Positions 1-8,822 of a DNA stretch of 64,000 nucleotides are shown one piece after another; the first letter of the stretch is position 1; each line of letters opens with the position of its first letter. The position numbers were made by a program, and so were the translations under genes. The stretch comes from Seonamhaeicola sp. (GTDB lineage: Bacteria; Bacteroidota; Bacteroidia; Flavobacteriales; Flavobacteriaceae): the NCBI RefSeq assembly GCF_028281565.1, contig NZ_JANQJQ010000021.1, forward strand, positions 1 through 64,000, in the 5' to 3' direction. The notes under the pieces were generated by a model that was given only the letters and a program-made list of their open reading frames with translations, was not told the DNA's origin and did not search any database.

Positions 1-260
1 ATTCGTGAATTTGTGGCTAAAGAATCCGTTTCTATTTGTCAATAGTTAATTACCACTGATGACTTTATTTGCCACGAATACACCAATCATTTTTTTAAAA
101 GGCATATTCAATCATTCGTGAATTTGCGGCAAAAGAATTTGCTTCTATTTGTTAATAGTTTATTACTACTGATGACTTTATTAGCCACGAATGCACTAAT
201 CATTTTTAAAAGCAATGCTCAATCATTTGTGAATTTGTGGCTAAAGAATCCGTTCTAATT
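1..260. repeat. Tandem repeat of about 112 bp, 2.3 copies, cut by window edge
   Basis: Copy 1 spans 1-113, copy 2 spans 114-224, and a partial copy starts at 225 and fades near 260. The copies share the order 'ATTCGTGAATTTGYGGC', 'CTATTTGT.AATAGTT', 'ACTGATGACTTTATT', 'GCCACGAAT'. The 'attcgtg..tggc' and 'gccacgaat' parts are inverted relative to each other, so each unit can fold. The same 17-bp core recurs at 16786 and 20805. The array may extend to the left of the window. No ORF is seen in it. It is not a CRISPR: the unit is long, there are no unique spacers, and the copies diverge along their whole length. Confidence 0.8.
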
Positions 261-813
261 ATAAAATACGGCGCGCTTCCACAAAGGATTTGTTCCAGTA
301 GTCCTCAGAGAGTTTAGAAATGATAACGCCTTTTTTCGTGGTGGCATGGATAAACTCCAGGGTTTTGGATGTGGACCTGGTAACCAGTCCCACATGGTTA
401 ATGGCATTTCTCCGGTTCCTGGTTTTAAAGAACAGTAAATCGCCTTCCTGAACCTCCTTTAATTTTATTTTTTTGCCTTTTTTGGCCATGTCCCTCGAAA
501 TTCTGGGTAAATAGATATCATGCACCCTAAACGATTCGTAAACCAACCCGGAACAGTCCATACCCGCTTTGGTGGTGCCTCCCCACCTGTATTTTACCCC
601 TTTGAATTGTTTGGCAAACTTAACGATGTCATTGGCTTTAGATGTTGAGGTTTCTTCTTTTGGGGTTGCATTATAAATACCATCGGAATTATCGGTTTCA
701 GTTGTTTTAGTGATTACTTCTGAAGTAGTTTTCTTCTTGTTTTTAGCTTTTTTAGACGATTTGCAACCGCTAAAACTTAGAATTAAAAAGAATATTAGGA
801 AACCCTTTTTCAT
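259..813 (-). CDS. NlpC/P60 family lipoprotein, putative peptidoglycan endopeptidase
   Basis: A 184-residue protein. The N-terminus is a lipoprotein signal with a lipobox ending FSGC at Cys17, followed by a Lys/Thr-rich linker to about residue 60. The NlpC/P60 domain fills residues 60-184. Cys87 in the MDCSGLVY motif is the expected nucleophile, His140 in NHVGLV the expected catalytic His, and His156 a likely third polar residue. Family members cut peptide cross-links or stems in peptidoglycan. The start codon overlaps the lpxB stop as ATGA, so the two genes are probably translationally coupled. The exact bond cleaved cannot be read from the sequence. Confidence 0.88.
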   Translation of the reverse strand: MKKGFLIFFLILSFSGCKSSKKAKNKKKTTSEVITKTTETDNSDGIYNATPKEETSTSKANDIVKFAKQFKGVKYRWGGTTKAGMDCSGLVYESFRVHDIYLPRISRDMAKKGKKIKLKEVQEGDLLFFKTRNRRNAINHVGLVTRSTSKTLEFIHATTKKGVIISKLSEDYWNKSFVEARRIL

Positions 814-1922
814 GATTTAACAGATTCATAAATCAATTTAGCAGTATTTTCACTGGCGCCTTTGCCGCCTAAGGCCTTTTCCAGGTTGTGGTAATCTTCA
901 AATACTTTTGTACGCCTTTCAGAGGTTAAAATATTTTGAAGTTCCAGTTTAAGTCGTTTTTTATTAAAGTCATGTTGAATAAGCTCCGTCACCACTTCTT
1001 TATCCATGACCAAATTCACCAAAGAAATAAATTTAAGTGTGATGATCCTTTTAGCTATGTGGTATGAAATGGTACTTCCTTTATAACAAACTACCTGTGG
1101 TACTTTAAATAAAGCGGTTTCTAAAGTAGCTGTACCTGATGTAACCAACGCTGCATGTGAAATACTTAACAGGTCGTAAGTTTTATTGGGAATAAACTTA
1201 ACCTGGTCGGTCCTGATAAACTGCTTATAAAAACTGTATTCCTGACTGGGGGCACCGGCAATTACAAATTGATACTTCGGAAAATCATCCACCAAACTCA
1301 GCATGACCGTAAGCATCTTTTTTATTTCCTGTTTTCGGCTTCCGGGTAATAACGCAATGATGGGTTTGTCACTTATGTTGTACGTTTTTCTGAATTCTGA
1401 TTCGTCAATTTGGTCTCTGTTAGCAATAGCACCGATTAGCGGATGTCCGACAAAATGTACCTCGTAGTTATACTTTTCGTAAAAAGGTTTTACAAAAGGC
1501 AGGATAACGTACATGGCATCAATATCACGTTTGATGGATTCAACTCGGCCGGCTCTTGAGGCCCAAACCTGAGGTGAAATGTAATAATTGGTTCTGAAGC
1601 CTGCTTCTTTGGCCCATTTTGCTATGCGTAAATTAAAACCGGAATTGTCTATAAAAATGAGGGCATCCGGGTTGAAATTCTTAATATCCTCTTTACAAAA
1701 AGCAATCAGTTTGAAGATCTTGGAGAGGTTCATAATCACCTCGGTAAACCCCATAAAAGCACGTTCTTTATAGTGCTTAACCAGGGTGCCTCCAACGGCT
1801 TCCATAAGGTCGCCACCCCAAAACCTGAAAGTGGCATTAGCATCTTCTTTTTGCAATGCCTTCATAAGGTTAGAGCCATGTAGGTCTCCCGATGCTTCTC
1901 CTGCAAGGATATAGTATTTCAT
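810..1922 (-). CDS. lpxB: Lipid-A-disaccharide synthase
   Basis: A 370-residue GT19-family glycosyltransferase. LpxB joins UDP-diacylglucosamine and lipid X into the lipid A disaccharide at the inner membrane. The N-terminus has the typical YYILAGEASGDLHG motif, and later segments include FVGHPL near residue 157, LPGSRKQEI near 192 and the SGTATLETAL sugar-nucleotide motif near 263. Length and motif order are normal for the family. surE lies upstream on the same strand, with a small membrane protein gene and an inverted repeat between them. The downstream NlpC/P60 gene overlaps by 4 bp. It indicates a Gram-negative outer membrane. Confidence 0.96.
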   Translation of the reverse strand: MKYYILAGEASGDLHGSNLMKALQKEDANATFRFWGGDLMEAVGGTLVKHYKERAFMGFTEVIMNLSKIFKLIAFCKEDIKNFNPDALIFIDNSGFNLRIAKWAKEAGFRTNYYISPQVWASRAGRVESIKRDIDAMYVILPFVKPFYEKYNYEVHFVGHPLIGAIANRDQIDESEFRKTYNISDKPIIALLPGSRKQEIKKMLTVMLSLVDDFPKYQFVIAGAPSQEYSFYKQFIRTDQVKFIPNKTYDLLSISHAALVTSGTATLETALFKVPQVVCYKGSTISYHIAKRIITLKFISLVNLVMDKEVVTELIQHDFNKKRLKLELQNILTSERRTKVFEDYHNLEKALGGKGASENTAKLIYESVKS

Positions 1923-1936
1923 TTTTTAGTGTCAGG

Positions 1937-1986
1937 TCGAGCGCAGTCGAGACCTTTCTTGTTGTTAACCTCTCGACTGCGCTCGA
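1937..1986. repeat. Perfect 16-bp inverted repeat
   Basis: The left arm TCGAGCGCAGTCGAGA (1937-1952) and the right arm TCTCGACTGCGCTCGA (1971-1986) are exact reverse complements separated by 18 bases. It lies just upstream of lpxB and downstream of the small membrane protein gene. No clear T-tract follows on either strand, so it looks more like a dispersed palindromic element than a classic terminator, although an RNA hairpin could still affect transcription between the two genes. Confidence 0.75.
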
Positions 1987-2010
1987 GGAGACAAAAATAT
2001 ATAAAAGCCA

Positions 2011-2292
2011 TTAAAATAGTTTAAAAACAAATGTAAATACAGCTATGAAAACAGTAATCAATAACACGCCTCTGGCCCTGTAATCCTGTTTTTTTCTTAA
2101 GAATAGAAAAAAGGCAATTAAATTTAAAATAGCTCCCAAACTAATGAGCTTTCCTAAAAAGCCTTCCTCAGCGGCCGCCTTAATGACATTGGTGAAATCG
2201 TCACCCTTACCTAATAAAGTGGCTGCAATAATTAAACCGGTACCGTTGGCAATCAGACCAACGAACATGCCTATAAAAATCTCTTTTTTCAT
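2011..2292 (-). CDS. Small membrane protein, function unknown
   Basis: About 93 residues from the ATG at 2292. A longer in-frame start exists at 2340, but the 2292 start gives an N-terminus (MKKEIFIGMF) that enters directly into a hydrophobic helix, so it is preferred. There are three likely transmembrane helices, at about residues 3-25, 40-60 and 70-92, separated by short polar loops (GKGDDFTN and RKKQDYRARG). It is not confidently assigned to a named family. It sits between surE and lpxB on the same strand and may be cotranscribed with them. Confidence 0.7.
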   Translation of the reverse strand: MKKEIFIGMFVGLIANGTGLIIAATLLGKGDDFTNVIKAAAEEGFLGKLISLGAILNLIAFFLFLRKKQDYRARGVLLITVFIAVFTFVFKLF

Positions 2293-2408
2293 CTGTTTAA
2301 ATTTTTTTGATTCCTCAATGTTCAAAAAAATTGAATACATTCAGGAACTCACATAAATTTTAATCATTCTTCAATATAAATTTGATATGATGAAAATTAA
2401 TGTTCGTT

Positions 2409-3191
2409 TCATCCAGAGTTATTTAAATTCCAAGTGTTTAGTTCTTTAATAAAGGGATGCGCGGTTAAATCGAATTGCACCGGAACAACGGATATATGGC
2501 CGTTTTCTAAAGCATGTTCATCGGTATCTTCACCGCCATCTAAATTTACAAATTTGCCCGAAAGCCAATAATAATCCTTTCCCGAAGGATTTTGGCGTTT
2601 ATCAAAAGCCTCTACCCAGTTGCCTTTGGCTTGCCGGCATACTTTTACGCCTTTTATGTCGCCTTTTGGAAGGTTAGGGATATTCACATTTAAAACCACA
2701 CCGTTGGGCAATTTGTTTTTTAAAACCTGTTTGGTAATACGTTCTACAAACGATTTTGAAGCTTCAAAATCAGCGTTCCATGAGTAGTCCAATAATGAAA
2801 AACCAATAGCCGGAACCCCTTCAATACCAGCCTCAACCGCGGCACTCATGGTACCCGAATAGATCACATTTATTGAAGAATTTGAGCCATGGTTTATCCC
2901 GGAAACACAAATATCAGGTTTTCGGTCTAGCAATTCCCTGATAGCAAGTTTAACACAGTCGGCCGGCGTACCGGAACATCGGTATTCGGTTTGCGGGCCA
3001 TCATCTACCTTAACTTTGTTGACATAAAGCGTGGCGTCAACCGTTATGGCGTGACCCATACCGCTTTGCGGACTATCAGGTGCCACTACCACCACATCTC
3101 CCAGGGTATTCATAATGCTAATCAGGGTTCTGATCCCCGGTGCATTGATACCATCATCGTTAGTTACTAAAATAAGCGGTTTTTCTGTCAT
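2409..3191 (-). CDS. surE: 5'/3'-nucleotidase SurE
   Basis: A 260-residue protein of the SurE family, a metal-dependent phosphatase that dephosphorylates nucleoside monophosphates in the cytoplasm. The N-terminal ILVTNDDGINAPGI motif carries the metal-binding Asp12-Asp13 pair. GINHGSN near residue 98 and SGTMSAA near 112 supply further active-site residues. Length is normal. It heads a minus-strand group with the small membrane protein, lpxB and the NlpC/P60 gene. It is divergent from the Prc protease gene, with about 165 bp between them that should hold both promoters. Confidence 0.95.
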   Translation of the reverse strand: MTEKPLILVTNDDGINAPGIRTLISIMNTLGDVVVVAPDSPQSGMGHAITVDATLYVNKVKVDDGPQTEYRCSGTPADCVKLAIRELLDRKPDICVSGINHGSNSSINVIYSGTMSAAVEAGIEGVPAIGFSLLDYSWNADFEASKSFVERITKQVLKNKLPNGVVLNVNIPNLPKGDIKGVKVCRQAKGNWVEAFDKRQNPSGKDYYWLSGKFVNLDGGEDTDEHALENGHISVVPVQFDLTAHPFIKELNTWNLNNSG

Positions 3192-3356
3192 GGGCTTCCT
3201 GATAAATCATCGCTAAAATACATAATTTCATGAGTAAACGCTTATTTTCTTCGGTTTAACAAAAAATTACAGGTATTTCCCCCTGTTGGCATGGTTTTTT
3301 CGTTATTTTAGTGAAAAATTACTATTATTTTAATAGAACTCTTAAACATTAAACTG

Positions 3357-5525
3357 ATGCGAAAAATTATGAAAAGGAATTATAAAGTTCTATCCTTATT
3401 ACTGCTACTTGCGTTTGCATCCTGCAGTTTTACTACAAAAACATTTGATAACCCTGATAAAGATAAATTGCTGGTTCAGATCATAACCTTTGTTTTGGAA
3501 CGAGGTCATTTTGATCCTATTGCTATGGATGATACATTTTCAGAAGAGTTATTTAAAGATTACATAGAAACCCTGGATCCTTTTAAGCGGTATTTTTATG
3601 AATCCGATATTAAAGATTTTGAAAAGTATAAGCTAAAGTTAGATGACCAGCTTAAGGCTACCGATGTTACTTTTTTCAATGTTATGCATGAGCGCTTATT
3701 AAAACGCATCGCTGAGGCCAAAGACATCTATAATGAAGTATTGGCAACGCCTTTTGATTATACTGTAGACGAAACGTTCAATACGGATTATGATAAAGAC
3801 GTATTCGCTAAAAACAAAAAGCAATTAAAGGAACGTTGGAGAAAACAACTGAAGTTTTCAACACTTTCCAATTATGATGATATTCATATCCAGGAAAAGC
3901 AGACCAAGGAAAATGATGGCGCTTATATAATGAAAAGTGAAGCGGAAATTGAAAAGGAAGCGCGTGAAGCCACATTGAAATCCATTGAAATTTATTTCAA
4001 CGATAATATTGATGACCTGCAACGTGAAGACTGGTTTGGTATTTATGTAAATGCCATTGTGGAACAGTTCGATCCCCATACTTACTATTTGGCGCCCAGA
4101 AATAAAGAGGCGTTTGATATGGATATGTCAGGTAAGTTGGAAGGTATTGGTGCCAGGCTCCAAAAAAGAATGGATTACATTAAAATTGTGGAGCTTATTT
4201 CCGGGGGGCCAGCCTGGCGAAGTAAGGAACTTGAAGTTGAAGATATCATTCTTAAAGTAAAACAGGAAGACGAAGAGTTTCCTATTGACATAGTTGGAAT
4301 GCGCATCAATGACGCCATTAAGTACATTAAGGGGCCAAAAGGAACCAAGGTAACGTTAACCATTAAAAAAGTGGATGGTACCATTAAAGATGTTGAGATC
4401 GTAAGAGATGTCGTGGAATTAGGTGAAACCTATGCGAAATCGTCTGTGGTTGAAAAGAATGGAAAAACCTTTGGGATTATCAATTTACCTAAGTTTTATG
4501 TAGATTTCAATGATTATAAAAACATCAATGCGGCCCAGGACGTCAAGAAAGAAATTGAGCGTTTAAAGGACGAGGGCATGGAAGGCTTGGTACTTGATTT
4601 AAGAAACAACGGAGGTGGATCTTTGCCAACCGTTGTAGATATGGCCGGTTTATTTATTAAAGATGGTCCGGTTGTACAAGTGCGTTCTACCGGTGCCAAT
4701 AAAGAGGTGTTGAAAGATAAAGACAAATCTATTGCCTGGGATGGTCCGTTGGTAATTTTAGTAAACGAATTATCAGCCTCCGCTTCTGAAATTATGGCTG
4801 CTGCCATGCAGGATTACAAGCGTGCCATTGTGATCGGCAGTAAGCAAACCTATGGAAAGGGTACGGTTCAAAACGTATATAATTTAAACGATCTTGTTAG
4901 AAGCAGCACCAGTGGTGATTTAGGGGCTTTGGCCTTTACAACCCAAAAATATTATAGGATTAACGGAGGCTCCGTACAGCTTGAAGGGGTTCAGAGTGAC
5001 GTAAAAGTGCCTGGTAGATTTAGTTTTATTGAAGTAGGAGAAAAGGAAAAGGACAACCCGTTGCCTTATGATGAGATCACCGCGGCAGATTTTACGCCAT
5101 GGGAGTATTACTTTGATTATGAAACCACGATCAACAAGAGTAAAGAGCGCATGAATAACAATCCGCAGTTAAAGCTTATTGAGGAAAATGCCCGATGGGT
5201 GAAAAGTAAGATCGATGAAACCGTAGTGTCTCTAAACTATGATACCTACAAGAAAGATTATGAGTTGAATAATGAAGAAGGAAAGAAGTTTGATGCTATT
5301 TCAAAGTATAAAACCAATTTAACCTTCCGGTCCCATGCTTATGAAAAATCACTCTTTGCTCAGGATACCACAGACTTACAGGAAAAGCGTGAGCGCTGGC
5401 ATGAAAGTTTAGCTAAAGATGTGTATGTGGAAGAAGCGCTTAATGTATTAGAAGATCTAAAAATATCCTATCCTATAAAAAAAGTAGCGGCTACTCAAAG
5501 AAAAGAAGCCACAGTAAAACAATAG
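3357..5525 (+). CDS. prc: Carboxy-terminal processing (tail-specific) protease, S41 family
   Basis: A 722-residue periplasmic or lipid-anchored protease of the Prc/Tsp type. The signal segment ends in a Cys (AFASC), suggesting a lipoprotein. An N-terminal Prc-type domain is followed by a PDZ domain near residues 240-345 and the S41 catalytic domain. The expected Ser/Lys dyad lies in NELSASASEIM (about residue 475) and TYGKGTVQ (about residue 500). The C-terminal part is the usual Prc extension. The start at 3357 is followed by an in-frame ATG at 3369 (MKRNYK) that may be the true start. The permease gene follows after 12 bp. Confidence 0.93.
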   Translation: MRKIMKRNYKVLSLLLLLAFASCSFTTKTFDNPDKDKLLVQIITFVLERGHFDPIAMDDTFSEELFKDYIETLDPFKRYFYESDIKDFEKYKLKLDDQLKATDVTFFNVMHERLLKRIAEAKDIYNEVLATPFDYTVDETFNTDYDKDVFAKNKKQLKERWRKQLKFSTLSNYDDIHIQEKQTKENDGAYIMKSEAEIEKEAREATLKSIEIYFNDNIDDLQREDWFGIYVNAIVEQFDPHTYYLAPRNKEAFDMDMSGKLEGIGARLQKRMDYIKIVELISGGPAWRSKELEVEDIILKVKQEDEEFPIDIVGMRINDAIKYIKGPKGTKVTLTIKKVDGTIKDVEIVRDVVELGETYAKSSVVEKNGKTFGIINLPKFYVDFNDYKNINAAQDVKKEIERLKDEGMEGLVLDLRNNGGGSLPTVVDMAGLFIKDGPVVQVRSTGANKEVLKDKDKSIAWDGPLVILVNELSASASEIMAAAMQDYKRAIVIGSKQTYGKGTVQNVYNLNDLVRSSTSGDLGALAFTTQKYYRINGGSVQLEGVQSDVKVPGRFSFIEVGEKEKDNPLPYDEITAADFTPWEYYFDYETTINKSKERMNNNPQLKLIEENARWVKSKIDETVVSLNYDTYKKDYELNNEEGKKFDAISKYKTNLTFRSHAYEKSLFAQDTTDLQEKRERWHESLAKDVYVEEALNVLEDLKISYPIKKVAATQRKEATVKQ

Positions 5526-5537
5526 AAATGTTTGTTT

Positions 5538-6632
5538 ATGAGTCGTAAACCAAACTCATTAAAACAATTAGCGCTCCAAAAGTTTAAAAAGAACTTTTGG
5601 GGCGTTTTTAGTTTTTACTTTTTGGTGCTTGTGGGGTTGATATCGATATTCGCTTATGTGATCGCGCCTGATAATTCCAGGCATGCCAATCAGATGCATT
5701 TGTCAATCCATTCCAAAAAACCGGGTTTTAAAGTAACTATGCTTACGATACCCTCACAATTTGAAACGAAGCAAAGTGCTTTAAGTAAATTGTTTTTTGG
5801 AAAGAAAAATGCCGATACCGAAGTGCCGATCTCTGAATATACTGTTGAAGGAGAGATATTAACCTATAAAGAGTATGCATCTGATGGGGTGGAAGGTGTT
5901 GAAAAAACGATTGGTTTGGATGCCTTTCCTGATGGCGATGTGAACCGTTTTATAGAAGAAAAAAAATTCCTTTTCGGTACTGATAAATACGGCAGGGACC
6001 TGTTGAGCAGGGTCTTGGTTGGTGCCAGAATATCCTTTTTTATCGGTTTTGTGGCGGTCTTTATTTCGTTGCTTATCGGGGTGTTGATGGGAAGCTTAGC
6101 CGGCTATTTTGGAGGCAAAACAGATGCGGTTATCATGTGGTTCATCAATGTGACCTGGTCCATACCAACCTTACTTTTGGTAATTGCCATTACATTGGCA
6201 TTAGGAAAAGGGTTTTGGCAGGTTTTCATTGCGGTGGGGCTCACCATGTGGGTTGAGGTGGCCCGGGTGGTGCGCGGACAAATAATCAGTACAAAGGAAA
6301 TGCAATATGTTACCGCCGCCAGGGCTTTGGGTTTTGGTGATCTACGGATCATAGTCAAACATATCCTTCCAAATATTATGGCGCCGGTTATTGTGATCTC
6401 TGCGGCTAATTTTGCTGCGGCTATTCTAATAGAAAGCGGGTTAAGCTTTTTAGGCATTGGCGCACAACCGCCTATGGCCAGTTGGGGAGCTATGATAAAA
6501 GATCACTACAACTACATCATTCTCGGGAAGCCTTATCTGGCCATTATTCCCGGACTTTGCATTATGAGTTTAGTTATGGCGTTTATGCTTATTGGCAATG
6601 CCTTACGCGATGCTCTGGATGTTAAGAGCTAG
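5538..6632 (+). CDS. ABC transporter permease, oligopeptide/dipeptide (OppC/DppC) type
   Basis: A 364-residue inner-membrane permease. After a conserved N-terminal segment (LKQLALQKFKKNFWG) and one helix there is a periplasmic insertion of about 100 residues. The motif FGTDKYGRDLLSR leads into the binding-protein-dependent transport domain with five helices. The EAA-type loop (ARALGFGDLRIIVKHILPN) near residue 270 contacts the ATPase. A TTG at 5532 extends the frame by two codons, but ATG 5538 is preferred. No partner permease, ATPase or binding protein is nearby, which is often the case in Bacteroidota. The cargo is unknown. Confidence 0.9.
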   Translation: MSRKPNSLKQLALQKFKKNFWGVFSFYFLVLVGLISIFAYVIAPDNSRHANQMHLSIHSKKPGFKVTMLTIPSQFETKQSALSKLFFGKKNADTEVPISEYTVEGEILTYKEYASDGVEGVEKTIGLDAFPDGDVNRFIEEKKFLFGTDKYGRDLLSRVLVGARISFFIGFVAVFISLLIGVLMGSLAGYFGGKTDAVIMWFINVTWSIPTLLLVIAITLALGKGFWQVFIAVGLTMWVEVARVVRGQIISTKEMQYVTAARALGFGDLRIIVKHILPNIMAPVIVISAANFAAAILIESGLSFLGIGAQPPMASWGAMIKDHYNYIILGKPYLAIIPGLCIMSLVMAFMLIGNALRDALDVKS

Positions 6633-7137
6633 TCATTTGTCATTCTGACACTGAGCTTGCCGAAGTGGAAGAATCTCTCCGTTATTCTTTATATCACACT
6701 GAGCTTGTCGAAGTGAAACCGGGGATCAATTAAGGTTAACTGGTATTCCTAATGAGGTAAGTAGGGAAGCTGGTTTCTTTTATAAACTTATAACACACCC
6801 CTTACTCCCCTCTTTTTTGAACAGTTGAAGTGTCAATAAAGGCCAAAATCTATCATAAAATTCCTGTCATGTCGAAATGTGGTACGATTGAGACATCTCA
6901 TTATTCTATTTCCTCTGATAATGAGATTTAACTCCGTTGAACCTAGCGGTTTCTCAACTACGTTCGAAATGACAAATGCTTTAAAAATGGCCATAGTCCT
7001 TATTTCGAGATCATATCAGGATAATTGACTTGTCATTCCTGCGAAATCGAAGATTCATGAATTCAAAAATTTAAAATAAGAATCAATGAATAAAGCAGGA
7101 ATCCACAATGTGCTAACTGTTTTAAATAAAGAGTTGA
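6633..7137. repeat. Intergenic repeat cluster without genes
   Basis: This 505-bp gap contains stacked dispersed repeats. Two copies of the CACTGAGCTTGYCGAAGTG motif lie at about 6649-6667 and 6696-6715. A larger inverted element spans 6866-6973, with outer arms 'gtcatgtcgaa' and 'ttcgaaatgac' and inner arms CTCATTAT (6897-6904) and ATAATGAG (6918-6925). A further 'cattcctgcg ... gcaggaat' pair lies at about 7034-7106. No plausible ORF is seen. The convergent ends of the permease and DinB-like genes face this region, so some hairpins may also act as terminators. Confidence 0.7.
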
Positions 7138-7614
7138 TTATTGGCCTTTTGTTTCAAGCAGTTTTTTAATTAAAACCATCTGCCCAAAATGGTAATAACT
7201 ATGCTCAATGATCACATTGATGTTTCTGTGATAGGTCCCGTATTTTTTATCAAAAAATATTTGATCTAACTCGGCATCGGTCATTTGTTCCACAGCTTTA
7301 ATAAACTCTTCGGAATCGTTACAGAACCTGTCAATTAAGGCCTGCCAATCGGCTTCGGATTTGATTTCCGGGCCGTCAAAACTATATTGGTCCTTGATGT
7401 CCAGGTTTCCGGTTTTAAAAAAGTGCACCAGGCCTGCAATGTAGTAATTGGTATGGAACAAAAGGTCGACAATGGTATTTAAAGAACCGACTTTTGTAGT
7501 GGCCTGCTCCCAGGTTAAATCGGATACCTGTTCTTTAATGTTGGTTCCGGCCACCCATTTACCGCTGAGTAAAACTTCTTGTATTCTATTTGCCAGTTGT
7601 TTTTGAGTTGTCAT
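7138..7614 (-). CDS. DinB-like four-helix-bundle protein
   Basis: A 158-residue soluble protein resembling the DinB/YfiT putative metalloenzyme superfamily. Metal-binding His residues are expected near HTNYY (about residue 54) and in HSYYHFGQ (about residues 139-143), the typical C-terminal signature. The WKxxx-like N-terminus and helical character fit the fold. No signal peptide is present. Reactions are known for only some family members, such as thiol transferases, so no substrate is assigned. The DUF4419 gene lies 11 bp upstream on the same strand. Confidence 0.75.
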   Translation of the reverse strand: MTTQKQLANRIQEVLLSGKWVAGTNIKEQVSDLTWEQATTKVGSLNTIVDLLFHTNYYIAGLVHFFKTGNLDIKDQYSFDGPEIKSEADWQALIDRFCNDSEEFIKAVEQMTDAELDQIFFDKKYGTYHRNINVIIEHSYYHFGQMVLIKKLLETKGQ

Positions 7615-7625
7615 TTACAAACTTT

Positions 7626-8816
7626 TTAATTTCTGTATACAATCCAATTAATATCAGTATTTAACGTGTTATTTAATTCGGATTCCTTTATACCGATAAA
7701 ACCAGAAACGAAATTCATTTCTAAGGCTTTATCAAAATATTGCCATTTAAACGGTACAGTAGATAGGCCCGATGGAAAATTATCTAACTTTAATGGGTAA
7801 TCATTATAGTCCGTTAATCTTGGATTTTTAATCAATACGGTATGAATATTATGCTTCTCATAGTCATCAAAACTAGCGTCTTCAATATCGGTGGTTTTTA
7901 GAACCTGGAGTTTGGAATTAGGGTGTTCATCATAGTCCATTACACCATTCCGTTCAAGGCAGCGTGTTTTTAAATATGGGAAGAAATCAGCAATCCAACC
8001 GGTAATAATGGGCCCGCCACATTCATCGTTTTCTTTGTAAATAGAATTCCAAAACTCAAAATTGGCTTCGCCTTTTAAAGTTTCGATAATCTTATTGATC
8101 TTAGGTGTAATTGCATTAATCCACCAGTCTAAATTATATTTTTTAAGGCCTTCTAAGGCATTTATGATTTTGTGATAATCTTCAATAGTTCCCCTGATTT
8201 CTATTTCGGGAATGCCACATATAGTAATGAACTCATAATCAAAATAGCTCGACATGGAGTCCATGAAGGCGATCTCAAAGGCATTTATTTCTTTTTTCGT
8301 TGAGGTGGAAAAATTTAATATAATATTTGAGTAGAGGTCTTCATTTATGGATTGGGCAATTTTTTTAGAGAACTCTGGAAATACATCTTCCCAGGGATTA
8401 TCATCGCCAATTACAAAGTCGTCTCTTCTGACCTGGATGGTTTGTCTTTCGTCCACGCCAAATATATCTTTAAAATCCTCAGAATAAAGTTTTATATGCT
8501 CAGAGAACCCCTGGCAGATCAATAACCAAAGATCATCGGGAGATATGGCAATAGGTTTATGCTGATTGAAGGCAATTTGAAGCATCAGCAGGAAATGGTT
8601 CGTTTGAATTATTTGCTCATTTAGCTCAACATATTTGGAGGCTTTGTCCAGAGATGTTCCTTCAATTGTAGTGGGTAAGACCGTGTCAAGTAAGTCATTA
8701 CCATCTACTGTATCCAGGGCTTCCGTATTTAGGTTAACATGGGCTGCTTTTACTGTTGTTTTGTTTTCGGTTTTATTCATTGAGGATTTGGTATTGTTTA
8801 TAGTCATTACTGACAA
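7626..8816 (-). CDS. DUF4419 domain-containing protein
   Basis: A 396-residue soluble protein. The recognisable core includes HKPIAISPDDLWLLICQGF at about residues 85-103, VRRDDFVIGDDNPWEDVF, and later GWIADFFPYL. These are typical of the DUF4419 family, found in bacteria and some eukaryotes with no established function. There is no signal peptide or membrane segment. An alternative start lies three codons inside (ATG 8807). It ends 11 bp before the DinB-like gene and begins 6 bp after the TIGR02117-like gene, so the three may form an operon. Confidence 0.8.
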   Translation of the reverse strand: MSVMTINNTKSSMNKTENKTTVKAAHVNLNTEALDTVDGNDLLDTVLPTTIEGTSLDKASKYVELNEQIIQTNHFLLMLQIAFNQHKPIAISPDDLWLLICQGFSEHIKLYSEDFKDIFGVDERQTIQVRRDDFVIGDDNPWEDVFPEFSKKIAQSINEDLYSNIILNFSTSTKKEINAFEIAFMDSMSSYFDYEFITICGIPEIEIRGTIEDYHKIINALEGLKKYNLDWWINAITPKINKIIETLKGEANFEFWNSIYKENDECGGPIITGWIADFFPYLKTRCLERNGVMDYDEHPNSKLQVLKTTDIEDASFDDYEKHNIHTVLIKNPRLTDYNDYPLKLDNFPSGLSTVPFKWQYFDKALEMNFVSGFIGIKESELNNTLNTDINWIVYRN

Positions 8817-8822
8817 ATGTAT

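Noticed and set aside
1-260. Possible CRISPR array
   Set aside because: The unit is about 112 bp, only 2.3 copies exist, there are no unique spacers, and no cas genes are near.
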